Assembly (NCBI GenBank): GCA_036638975.1
Contig: JAVWJP010000003.1
Span: 81,182 to 145,181, forward strand
Source of the DNA: JAVWJP01 sp036638975
Lineage (GTDB): Bacteria; Bacillota; Clostridia; Oscillospirales; Ruminococcaceae
Direction of reading: 5' to 3'
Length of the DNA: 64,000 nucleotides
Shown here: positions 34,710 to 42,436 of the stretch, piece by piece
How positions within the stretch are numbered: position 1 is the first letter of the stretch
Layout: each line of letters begins with the position of its first letter
Made by a program: the position numbers and the translations under genes
Notes under the pieces: generated by a model
The model's input: only the letters and a program-made list of their open reading frames with translations
Databases searched by the model: none
What the model was told of the DNA's origin: nothing

Positions 34710-36497
34710 ATGTATCGTTCTCATGTACTTGTTTGCGGCGGCACCGGTTGTACGTCGTCAGGCAGTGAACAAATAATAACCACTCTTGAAGAACAAATTA
34801 AAAAAGCGGGGCTGTCCGAAGAAGTAAAAGTAGTAAAAACAGGTTGCTTTGGGCTTTGTGCCTTAGGCCCTATAATGATTATCTACCCGGAGGGCGCATT
34901 TTATTCGCGCGTAAAGGCAGAGGATATAGCCGAGATAGTTTCAGAGCATCTTGTAAAGGGGCGCATAGTTAAACGCCTTTTGTACGACGAAACCGTCCAT
35001 AAAGATGATATCCAGTCGCTTAACGAAACACAATTTTACAAAAAACAAAACCGTGTTGCACTTAAAAACTGCGGCGTTATAGACCCCGAAAACATCAACG
35101 AGTACATAGCCTACGACGGTTATCAGGCGCTGGGCAAGGTGCTTACCGAAATGACGCCGGACGGTGTTATACAGCTTATAAAAGACTCCGGTCTGCGCGG
35201 ACGCGGCGGAGCGGGCTTCCCGACAGGGCTTAAATGGAGCTTTGCAAAAGCGTCTGTAGATGACCAGAAATATGTTGCCTGTAATGCCGACGAAGGCGAC
35301 CCTGGTGCGTTTATGGACCGCTCGGTTCTTGAGGGTGACCCGCACGTTATAATAGAAGCTATGGCTATAGCGGGCTACGCAATAGGCGCAAACCAAGGCT
35401 TCGTTTATGTACGTGCCGAATACCCCATAGCAGTAAAGCGTTTACAAATTGCCATCAATCAAGCAAAGGAAAACGGGCTTTTGGGCAAAAACATTTTAGG
35501 CACAGGCTTCGATTTTGACCTTGACATACGCCTTGGCGCGGGCGCTTTTGTATGCGGCGAAGAAACAGCTCTTATGACATCTATAGAAGGGCGCCGCGGC
35601 GAGCCTCGTCCACGTCCCCCGTTCCCTGCTGTCAAGGGTCTTTTTGGCAAGCCCTCTGTACTTAACAACGTAGAAACCTACGCCAACGTACCGCAGATTA
35701 TTCTTAAAGGTGTAGATTGGTTCCGTTCTATGGGCACAGAGAAATCGGCAGGCACAAAGGTGTTTGCTGTCGGCGGCAAAATACACAATACAGGTCTTGT
35801 TGAAGTACCTATGGGCACAACGCTTCGCGAAATAGTCGAAGAAATAGGCGGAGGCATACCAAACGGCAAAAAGTTTAAAGCCGCACAAACAGGCGGTCCT
35901 TCTGGCGGCTGTATACCTGCCGAGCATCTCGACATAAAAATAGACTACGACAATCTTCTGTCCATAGGCTCTATGATGGGCTCAGGCGGTCTTATTGTAA
36001 TGGACGAGGACACCTGCATGGTGGATATTGCAAAGTTCTTCTTAGAGTTTACCGTGGACGAAAGCTGCGGAAAATGCGCCCCCTGCCGTATTGGTACAAA
36101 GCGTCTTTATGAGATACTTGACCGCATAACAAAAGGACAAGGCGAGATGGAGGATATTCAGCGCCTTAAAGACCTTTCTGTTTTCATCAAGGAAAACTCG
36201 CTTTGCGGGCTGGGACAAACTGCACCAAACCCGGTGCTTTCTACACTGCACTTCTTTGAGGACGAATATATAGCACATATTAAAGATAAACGTTGCCCTG
36301 CGGGCGTATGCAAGAGCCTGCTGCAATATTCAATTATAGCCGACAAATGCAAGGGCTGCACACTTTGCTCGCGCGTTTGCCCAACCGGAGCCATTACCGG
36401 TGAGCTTAAAAACCCGCACAGCATAAACACTGCAAAGTGCATTAAATGCGGCGCCTGCATGGAAAAATGCCGTTTCGGCGCTATTGTAAAAAGATAA
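34710..36497 (+). CDS. hydB: hydrogenase flavin subunit HydB (NuoF-like, HndC)
   Basis: 595 residues. N-terminal thioredoxin-like 2Fe-2S domain (CGGTGCTSSGS and KTGCFGLCALGP), NADH/FMN-binding NuoF domain (GLRGRGGAGFPTGLKW about 155-170, NADEGDPGAFMDRS about 190), the 4Fe-4S motif ESCGKCAPCRIG (about 450), and a C-terminal two-cluster ferredoxin domain (CKGCTLCSRVCPTGA and CIKCGACMEKCRFGA). This layout is typical of electron-bifurcating or NAD(P)-linked hydrogenases, where this subunit handles pyridine nucleotide. Confidence 0.95.
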   Translation: MYRSHVLVCGGTGCTSSGSEQIITTLEEQIKKAGLSEEVKVVKTGCFGLCALGPIMIIYPEGAFYSRVKAEDIAEIVSEHLVKGRIVKRLLYDETVHKDDIQSLNETQFYKKQNRVALKNCGVIDPENINEYIAYDGYQALGKVLTEMTPDGVIQLIKDSGLRGRGGAGFPTGLKWSFAKASVDDQKYVACNADEGDPGAFMDRSVLEGDPHVIIEAMAIAGYAIGANQGFVYVRAEYPIAVKRLQIAINQAKENGLLGKNILGTGFDFDLDIRLGAGAFVCGEETALMTSIEGRRGEPRPRPPFPAVKGLFGKPSVLNNVETYANVPQIILKGVDWFRSMGTEKSAGTKVFAVGGKIHNTGLVEVPMGTTLREIVEEIGGGIPNGKKFKAAQTGGPSGGCIPAEHLDIKIDYDNLLSIGSMMGSGGLIVMDEDTCMVDIAKFFLEFTVDESCGKCAPCRIGTKRLYEILDRITKGQGEMEDIQRLKDLSVFIKENSLCGLGQTAPNPVLSTLHFFEDEYIAHIKDKRCPAGVCKSLLQYSIIADKCKGCTLCSRVCPTGAITGELKNPHSINTAKCIKCGACMEKCRFGAIVKR

Positions 36498-36515
36498 GAA
36501 AGGAGTGTACCACAA

Positions 36516-38261
36516 ATGGATATGGTCAATATAAAATTAAACGGTATGCCCTTGTCCGTGCCGAAAGGTTCTACTATACTGGAGGCCGCACGGGTTGCCG
36601 GAATAAATATTCCCACATTATGTTACCTTAAAGACATTAACGAAATAGGCGCGTGCCGTATATGTATGGTAGAGGTTAAAGGCGCGAAAAGCCTTGTAAC
36701 TGCCTGTGTTTACCCTGTAAACGAGGGCATGGAGGTCTTTACAAACAGCCCTGCGGTGCTCGCCGCCAGAAAAACCAACTTAGAGCTTGTGCTTTCAACA
36801 CACGACAAAAAATGTCTTTCGTGCATACGCAGCGGCAAGTGCGAGCTGCAAACCCTGTGCCAAGAATTTGGCGTAGAGGACGAGAGCCGTTTTGCAGGCA
36901 GCATGAACGAGTACGAGCTTGACACCTCGGCTGCACATATGATACGCGACAACAACAAATGTATTCTTTGCCGCCGCTGTGTAGCTGTTTGTGCAAAAAA
37001 CCAAGGTGTCGGAGTAATCGGTCCGAACGAGCGCGGGTTTAAGACACAAATTGGCTGTGCTTTTGAAGCAAAGCTGGGCGAAACCACCTGCATAGGCTGC
37101 GGTCAGTGCATTACAGTTTGTCCAACGGGTGCTTTGTACGAAAAAGACGGCACAGAAAGAATACGTAAAGCACTTGCAGACCCCGAAAAGGTTGTTATAG
37201 TACAAACAGCACCTTCTGTCCGTGCGACACTGGGCGAATGCTTCGATATGCCTATCGGCACAGATGTTGAAGGCAAAATGGCAGCTGCCCTGCACCGTTT
37301 GGGCTTTGACAAGGTTTTTGACACAGATTTGGGCGCAGACTTTACAATTGTAGAGGAAGCAAACGAGCTTGTAGAGCGTGTAACAAAAGGCGGCGTACTG
37401 CCAATGATTACCTCTTGCTCACCGGGCTGGGTTAAATATTGCGAGCACTATTTCCCGGAGTTTATCCCAAATCTTTCGTCGTGCAAATCTCCTCAGCAAA
37501 TGTTTGGTGCGCTTATTAAAACATGGTACGCCGACAAAGCGGGTATAGACCCCAAAAACATAGTAAGCGTAAGCGTTATGCCGTGCACAGCCAAAAAGTT
37601 TGAGCTTGCGCGCAACGACCAAAAAGCGGCCGGCGTTTTAGATGTTGATATCTCTATAACCACACGTGAGCTTTCCCGCATGATTTCTCGCGCGGGCATA
37701 GATTTTGTAAACCTGCCTGACGAAGAATTTGACGACCCGATGGGTGAATCTACAGGTGCGGCAGTTATATTCGGTGCAACAGGCGGCGTTATGGAAGCGG
37801 CACTTAGAACAGCAGCCGAAACAATTACGGGCAAACCGCTTGAAAATGTCGAGTTTAAAGATGTTCGCGGCATAGAGGGCGTAAAAGAAGCAAGCTACAA
37901 GCTTGGCGATTTAGAAGTGAACGTAGCTGTAGCCTCCGGCACTGCAAACGCCAAAAAAGTGCTTGAAGCTGTCAAACGCGGCGAGAAAAACTACACCTTT
38001 ATAGAAATTATGGCGTGCCCCGGCGGCTGTGTAAACGGCGGCGGACAGCCACAGCAGCCCGCCTCTGTGCGCAACTTTACAGACCTTAAAACCTTGCGCG
38101 CAAAGGCTCTTTACAAAAACGACGAAGCAAAAACCATTCGTAAATCTCACGAAAACCCATCTCTTAAAAAGATTTACGCCGAGTACTTTGACGGCAAAGC
38201 AGGCGGTCATCGTGCACACGAGGTTTTGCATACATCTTATGTAAAACGCGAACGCTTCTAA
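36516..38261 (+). CDS. hydA: [FeFe] hydrogenase catalytic subunit HydA (HndD)
   Basis: Reduces protons to H2. 581 residues. Plant-type 2Fe-2S domain (C-YLKDINEIGA-C-RI-C, about 36-51), His-ligated cluster region (HDKKCLSCIRSGKC), two 4Fe-4S motifs (CILCRRCVAVC and CIGCGQCITVCPTGA) and the H-cluster domain: TSCSPGWV (about 303), MPCTAKKFE (about 355) and ACPGGCVNGGGQP (about 500). The C-terminal small domain is present. The first loop has Ser where many enzymes have a second Cys (see findings). With HydB and HydC it forms the trimeric, probably ferredoxin/NAD(P)H-linked enzyme. Confidence 0.96.
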   Translation: MDMVNIKLNGMPLSVPKGSTILEAARVAGINIPTLCYLKDINEIGACRICMVEVKGAKSLVTACVYPVNEGMEVFTNSPAVLAARKTNLELVLSTHDKKCLSCIRSGKCELQTLCQEFGVEDESRFAGSMNEYELDTSAAHMIRDNNKCILCRRCVAVCAKNQGVGVIGPNERGFKTQIGCAFEAKLGETTCIGCGQCITVCPTGALYEKDGTERIRKALADPEKVVIVQTAPSVRATLGECFDMPIGTDVEGKMAAALHRLGFDKVFDTDLGADFTIVEEANELVERVTKGGVLPMITSCSPGWVKYCEHYFPEFIPNLSSCKSPQQMFGALIKTWYADKAGIDPKNIVSVSVMPCTAKKFELARNDQKAAGVLDVDISITTRELSRMISRAGIDFVNLPDEEFDDPMGESTGAAVIFGATGGVMEAALRTAAETITGKPLENVEFKDVRGIEGVKEASYKLGDLEVNVAVASGTANAKKVLEAVKRGEKNYTFIEIMACPGGCVNGGGQPQQPASVRNFTDLKTLRAKALYKNDEAKTIRKSHENPSLKKIYAEYFDGKAGGHRAHEVLHTSYVKRERF

Positions 38262-38283
38262 TGGCAAGCAGATAATCACTTTA

Positions 38284-38364
38284 CGAGGGACGGTTTCCGA
38301 ACATATCAAAGGCAGGTGGCTTCACCGTGCTTTGAGTAAGTGCGGTTGCCGTCCCCGTTTTTTT
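38284..38364 (+). terminator. compact structured terminator after hydA
   Basis: An outer stem (38284-38293 with 38349-38357, CG-GGGACGG/CCGTCCC-CG, one bulged A) closes a 55-base interior and is followed by seven Ts. Inside is a second strong hairpin (TCAAA...GGTG/CACC...TTTGA, about 38306-38335). A plain terminator would not need this interior, so an aptamer-type leader for the following purine genes is possible. I do not recognise a known riboswitch class. Confidence 0.7.
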
Positions 38365-38379
38365 AAAAGGACTGATAAA

Positions 38380-38547
38380 ATGAATGGCTTTGCATATGAT
38401 TTTTACAAGGATATACCAAGCTTTTTGTGCTCAACCGTGCAGTCGCACAAGGGACAGCTTGTTTTTGGAAAGCTTGCGGGGAGCTGCATGGTATGTATAT
38501 CCGGTCGCTTTAAAGCGTTGCTGCGCGAAGCCATAAAGGAGATGTAA
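38380..38547 (+). pseudogene. purine nucleoside phosphorylase remnant (55-residue frame)
   Basis: The frame has its own ATG with AAAGGA about ten bases upstream. The first 42 residues align with the region of family 2 purine nucleoside phosphorylases that reads Y-xDIPxF-xxSTVxGHxGxLVxGxLxG...QGRF (here DIPSFLCSTVQSHKGQLVFG and CISGRF). The last eleven residues (KALLREAIKEM) look like the C-terminal helix of the same family. The N-terminal phosphate loop and about 200 central residues are missing, with the frame kept. The deaminase gene begins two bases after its stop codon, so it may persist for translational coupling. Confidence 0.6.
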
Positions 38548-38549
38548 AA

Positions 38550-39848
38550 ATGCTGTACGAAAACATCACGCTTATAGACGAAAACTACGAAGCACAGCCA
38601 AATATGTATGTTTGCACCGAGGGTAAAAGCATAACGCACGTAGGCAAGGCAGCCCCGCTAAATTACTGCGGAGAGCGCTACAACGGAAAAAATAAGGTGC
38701 TTGTCCCCGGGTATTTTAACCTGCACTGCCATGTGCCAATGGTACTTATACGCGGCTACGGCGACGGGCTTCCATTACAGCGCTGGCTGCACGAGAGAAT
38801 GTTCCCGTTTGAGGCACTTCTAACACCTGAGGATATGTACTGGGGCGGGCTTTTGGGAATTTCTGAAATGCTTGCAAGCGGCGCTGTTTCGTTTAGCGAT
38901 ATGTATATGGAAATGGACGGGATTTCTAAAGCCGTCGAAGAAAGCGGTATAAAGGCTAATCTTTCTCACGGCTGCTCGGCTTTTAGCGAGGACGTACATT
39001 TTGCCGACATAAACGGCTGGCACGGTCTGCATTACCTTATGGATTACATGAAAACGGCAAAGGACGACAGAATAATTGCCGAAGCCTCGCTGCACTCTGA
39101 ATACACCACCACCGAAACTCTGGTGCGCGAGGTGGCACAATTTGCCAAAGAAAACAAGCTTCAGCTTCATACGCACATCTCAGAAACAAAAGCAGAGCAC
39201 GAGGAATGCAAGGCGCGGCACGGCGGAAGAACCCCCACACAATGGCTTGATTACTGCGGAGTATTTGAAGTACCTGTTACAGCGGCTCATTGTGTGTGGG
39301 CAGAACCCTGTGATATAGAAATATTTGCAAAAAAAGCAGTCAGCGCCGTAAACTGCCCCTCAAGCAACCTAAAGCTGGGCAGCGGCATTGCGCCTGTGCG
39401 CAGTCTTATAGATGCAGGTGTACGCGTATGTATAGGCACAGACGGTGCGGCAAGCAACAACAACCTTAATATGCACGAAGAAATTACCCTTGCCTCAATT
39501 CTGCAAAAAGGCGCTGCAAACGACCCGCTGTTTTTGTCACCGCATGATATGCTATGCCTTGCCTGCAAAAACGGCGCAGAAGCACAGGGCAGAGCAAGCT
39601 GCGGTGCTATAAAGGTGGGCAACCGTGCCGACCTTTTGGTTTATGACATGGATAAGCCGCATCTGCTGCCTGTTTACGACGTGCTTTCAAGCCTTATGTA
39701 TTCGGCACAAGCAAGCGACATCTGCCTTACCGTAGTAGATGGCAAAACGGTATATAAAAACGGCGAATACACAACTATTGACATAGAAAAAGTTAAAGCA
39801 AATGTATGCCACATAAAGGACGAAAAGCTTGCTAAGCTGCAAGCCTAA
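38550..39848 (+). CDS. amidohydrolase, MTA/SAH/adenosine deaminase type
   Basis: 432 residues of the amidohydrolase superfamily (MtaD/SsnA group). Metal and substrate motifs are FNLHCHVPMVLIRGYGDG (about 53-70), HTHISETKAEHE (about 206-217), AHCVW (about 246), and GTDGAASNNNLNMHEE (about 299-314). It deaminates an adenosine-like compound such as 5'-methylthioadenosine, S-adenosylhomocysteine or adenosine. The phosphorylase remnant in front of it indicates an ancestral purine-salvage pair. Ends at a strong terminator. Confidence 0.9.
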   Translation: MLYENITLIDENYEAQPNMYVCTEGKSITHVGKAAPLNYCGERYNGKNKVLVPGYFNLHCHVPMVLIRGYGDGLPLQRWLHERMFPFEALLTPEDMYWGGLLGISEMLASGAVSFSDMYMEMDGISKAVEESGIKANLSHGCSAFSEDVHFADINGWHGLHYLMDYMKTAKDDRIIAEASLHSEYTTTETLVREVAQFAKENKLQLHTHISETKAEHEECKARHGGRTPTQWLDYCGVFEVPVTAAHCVWAEPCDIEIFAKKAVSAVNCPSSNLKLGSGIAPVRSLIDAGVRVCIGTDGAASNNNLNMHEEITLASILQKGAANDPLFLSPHDMLCLACKNGAEAQGRASCGAIKVGNRADLLVYDMDKPHLLPVYDVLSSLMYSAQASDICLTVVDGKTVYKNGEYTTIDIEKVKANVCHIKDEKLAKLQA

Positions 39849-39893
39849 AAAAACCTCACGCTTGCCTTATTTTAGACAAGCGTGAGGTTTTTT
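39847..39893. terminator. bidirectional terminator
   Basis: AAACCTCACGCTTG (39851-39864) pairs perfectly with CAAGCGTGAGGTTT (39877-39890), with A-run before and T-run after. Shared by the deaminase gene and the converging SGNH hydrolase gene. Confidence 0.92.
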
Positions 39894-39909
39894 GTGCTTT
39901 TAACAAGTA

Positions 39910-40542
39910 TTATAATATTGTCGGGATAAGCTCTGCAAGCTTTTCGGCAAGCTGCCTATGTCCATTTGGGCACAGGTGCATATAATCTATGGTGTTGCTC
40001 TCGGCAAAAGCGGCATTGAGGTAATGACAGCCGTTGTTTTTTGCCACTGCCTCAAAGACAGAGTGCAGCTCGTAGCTTTTTTCGCTGCAACCCGCGCCCA
40101 TCATTGGGTAACAGTCGGTTTTTTCGTAGCCTTTTAGTATAGGAGTAGGCGTTATTATTAAGATATTGTATGTTCCCTTGCTCCAGCACTCTACCGACCT
40201 CGCTTTTTTTACAAGCCGCTCCAGCCCCGAAGCAATGTTTGCGGCAGTTGCGGAAAAACGCTCTTTAACGTCGTTTGTGCCAAGCATTATTACCAGCAAA
40301 TCTACAGGCTCGTGGCTCATAAGCGTGGGGTATATTACAGAAACTCCGGACAGCCCCTCAAAGCATGGGTCCTCAAAGCAAGTGGTGCGCCCCGAAAGCC
40401 CTTCCTCCACAATGTTATACCCATCTCCCAAAGCCTTTTGCAAAAGCTTTGTCCAGCGAGTGTGCTCGTCAAAGCGTTTTGTATCCTCAGCGCGGTAACC
40501 ATGGGTATTACTGTCGCCAAAGCACACTATATTTTTTTGCAT
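39910..40542 (-). CDS. cytoplasmic SGNH/GDSL hydrolase
   Basis: 210 residues, no signal peptide. Blocks are FGDSNTHG (about 7-14), EGLSGRTT, MLGTNDVKERF (about 87-97) and YMHLCPNGHRQLAEKL (catalytic Asp/His region, DYMHL). Close to arylesterase/TesA-like acetylesterases. It follows the N-acetylneuraminate-lyase-like gene by 20 bases, so removing O-acetyl groups from sialic acid is a fair guess, not shown by the sequence. Confidence 0.85.
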   Translation of the reverse strand: MQKNIVCFGDSNTHGYRAEDTKRFDEHTRWTKLLQKALGDGYNIVEEGLSGRTTCFEDPCFEGLSGVSVIYPTLMSHEPVDLLVIMLGTNDVKERFSATAANIASGLERLVKKARSVECWSKGTYNILIITPTPILKGYEKTDCYPMMGAGCSEKSYELHSVFEAVAKNNGCHYLNAAFAESNTIDYMHLCPNGHRQLAEKLAELIPTIL

Positions 40543-40562
40543 TACACTAAGCCTCCAAGATA

Positions 40563-41480
40563 TTACCAGTTTTTCGTTTCTTCTATGGTAGCATTAATAT
40601 CATTATTAAGCTTAACTAAAACAGGGTCGGTGCTAGAAACAGGCAGGAACGGTAGCCTCGGCTCTCCGCATTCAACACCGTTTATGCGCAAAATAGCTTT
40701 AACTGCACCATAAAGACCTATATCGCACAGGCGATATATCAAGGCTGTTATCTTCCCTTGCAGCTCAAGAGCCTTGTCAAACTCGTTGCCGCGGCGGATT
40801 ATTTCTTCTATTTTTAAGTAAAGCTCCGGCATTGCACCATAGGTACCGCCTATTCCTGCGTCCGCACCCAAAATGCGCCCCGCAAGGTACTGCTCGTCAC
40901 AGCCGCTGAACACTATAAAGTCTTTGCCGCCGGCTTGCTTAAAGCGCAAAACGTCCTGCGCAGGGTCGCTAGAGCACTTAATGCCCGCAACTCGCTCGTT
41001 TTTAAGCATTCTGTTGAATAAATTCATGCTGAGGTTAAAGCCTGTCAGCTGTGGGATATTGTATATAAAAAATGGTATATCGGCAGCCTCGGTTATACCC
41101 TGCCAGTGACGATAAACACCCTCCTCGCTGGGGCGGTAGTACACACACGGGACAGCACTTGTCGCATCTGCACCCGCTTTTGAGGCATGTGCGGCAAGCT
41201 CGCTTGCAAACTTTGTAGAGGCATCGCCTACATGAACTATAACGTTCATCTCGCCGCCAACCTCATCCATTACTGCCTCCACAACTTTTTTGCGCTCATC
41301 ATGGCTCATTAAAAAGCCCTCGCCTGTAGAACCGCACACATAAAGCTGGTGAAGCCCCTTATTGCAAAAATATCTCGCTAGGTTTTTACAACCTTTAAGG
41401 TCTACCTCTCCGCTTTTATCAAAAGGCGTGTTAAAGGCAACCGTTACATTTCTAAATTTGGACACATCATATTTGGACAT
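40563..41480 (-). CDS. dihydrodipicolinate synthase/N-acetylneuraminate lyase family protein
   Basis: 305 residues, class I aldolase of the DapA/NanA superfamily. Motifs are CGSTGEGFLMSHDERK (about 49-64), FIYNIPQLTGFN (Tyr about 135) and AGIKCSSDP (Schiff-base Lys about 164). The family covers several 2-keto acid aldolases. Location divergent to nanE and a sugar importer points to N-acetylneuraminate lyase, which would cleave sialic acid to N-acetylmannosamine and pyruvate. Confidence 0.85.
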   Translation of the reverse strand: MSKYDVSKFRNVTVAFNTPFDKSGEVDLKGCKNLARYFCNKGLHQLYVCGSTGEGFLMSHDERKKVVEAVMDEVGGEMNVIVHVGDASTKFASELAAHASKAGADATSAVPCVYYRPSEEGVYRHWQGITEAADIPFFIYNIPQLTGFNLSMNLFNRMLKNERVAGIKCSSDPAQDVLRFKQAGGKDFIVFSGCDEQYLAGRILGADAGIGGTYGAMPELYLKIEEIIRRGNEFDKALELQGKITALIYRLCDIGLYGAVKAILRINGVECGEPRLPFLPVSSTDPVLVKLNNDINATIEETKNW

Positions 41481-41521
41481 ATGTATTCCTCCATCTTAAT
41501 TTGTTTTACCGTTTTAAATCC

Positions 41522-41550
41522 ATGATAGCACCACAATGAGTAAAAATCAA
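41522..41550 (-). promoter_or_regulatory. promoter for the lyase/SGNH genes
   Basis: On the minus strand TTGATT, 17 bases, TATCAT with upstream TG (TGCTATCAT). Confidence 0.6.
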
Positions 41551-41586
41551 CAAAATAACGGAAAAAAATTTTTTGTTTGTTTACTA

Positions 41587-41615
41587 TTGAAAAAAACTTT
41601 CACGTGTGCTATTAT
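41587..41615 (+). promoter_or_regulatory. promoter for nanE and the ABC importer, with possible operator
   Basis: TTGAAA (41587-41592), 17 bases, TATTAT (41610-41615) with an extended TG. An inverted repeat TGAAA-N5-TTTCA (41588-41602) overlaps the -35 and spacer and is a good place for a repressor. No regulator gene is in the cluster. Confidence 0.75.
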
Positions 41616-41667
41616 GAAGACATTGAATACATTTTACATAAAAGTTTATACAGGGGGTTGAGCATTT

Positions 41668-42351
41668 GTGGGGAATGTTGTATTAGATAAAATTAAAGGC
41701 GGGCTGATAGTTTCGTGTCAGGCACTTAAAGAGGAGCCGCTTTATTCATCTTTTATAATGTCTAAAATGGCATATGCGGCAATGCTCGGCGGGGCTGTAG
41801 GCATAAGAGCCAACACGGTCTGCGATATTGTCGAGATAAAAAAGCTGGTTTCATTGCCTGTTATAGGCATAATAAAAGAAGTTTACAGTGACAGCGACGT
41901 TTATATAACACCTACAATGGCAGAGGTAGACGCTTTGGCAGCGTGCGGGTGCGACATAATAGCTATGGACGCCACAAACCGTCTGCGCACAAAGGGACAA
42001 ACCCTTGAAGCTGTTTTTGGTGCTGTTCGCAAAAAGTACCCAAACCAGCTTTTTATGGCAGATTGTTCATCGTATGATGAGGGAATTAACGCGGCAAGCA
42101 TAGGCTTCGATATAATAGGTACAACCATGAGCGGTTACACAGCATATACAAAGGGTGCCCCCATGCCTAACCTTCCGCTTATGGCGACACTTAGCAAAAA
42201 CTGCGGTAAGCCTGTCATTGCAGAGGGCGGAATATGGAGCCCCGAGCAGCTAAAAATGGCTATGCAGTGCGGTGTTCACGCAGCGGTTGTCGGAACAGCT
42301 ATAACGCGCCCTATGGACATTACAAAAAGGTATGTAAGCGCCATCAAATAA
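41668..42351 (+). CDS. nanE: N-acetylmannosamine-6-phosphate 2-epimerase
   Basis: Converts ManNAc-6-phosphate to GlcNAc-6-phosphate in sialic-acid breakdown. 227 residues, TIM barrel. Marks: KGGLIVSCQAL (about 10-20), GIIKEVYSDSDVYITPT (about 69-85), DIIAMDATNRLR (about 95-106), MADCSSYDEG and IAEGGIWSPEQ (about 188-198). The GTG start has GGGGG ten bases upstream. The kinase NanK needed upstream of it in the pathway is not in the window. Confidence 0.93.
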   Translation: MGNVVLDKIKGGLIVSCQALKEEPLYSSFIMSKMAYAAMLGGAVGIRANTVCDIVEIKKLVSLPVIGIIKEVYSDSDVYITPTMAEVDALAACGCDIIAMDATNRLRTKGQTLEAVFGAVRKKYPNQLFMADCSSYDEGINAASIGFDIIGTTMSGYTAYTKGAPMPNLPLMATLSKNCGKPVIAEGGIWSPEQLKMAMQCGVHAAVVGTAITRPMDITKRYVSAIK

Positions 42352-42436
42352 GCAAGGGTCTTAAAATGTTTTACTTGCAGCTTAGTCTGTTTAGTAAATA
42401 TATTATTGTCTAATAAAAAAGGAGGATTTTATTCTT

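Noticed and set aside
38284..38364. Known purine, SAH, ZTP or THF riboswitch
   Set aside because: The conserved core sequences of these classes are absent; kept only as an unassigned structured terminator.
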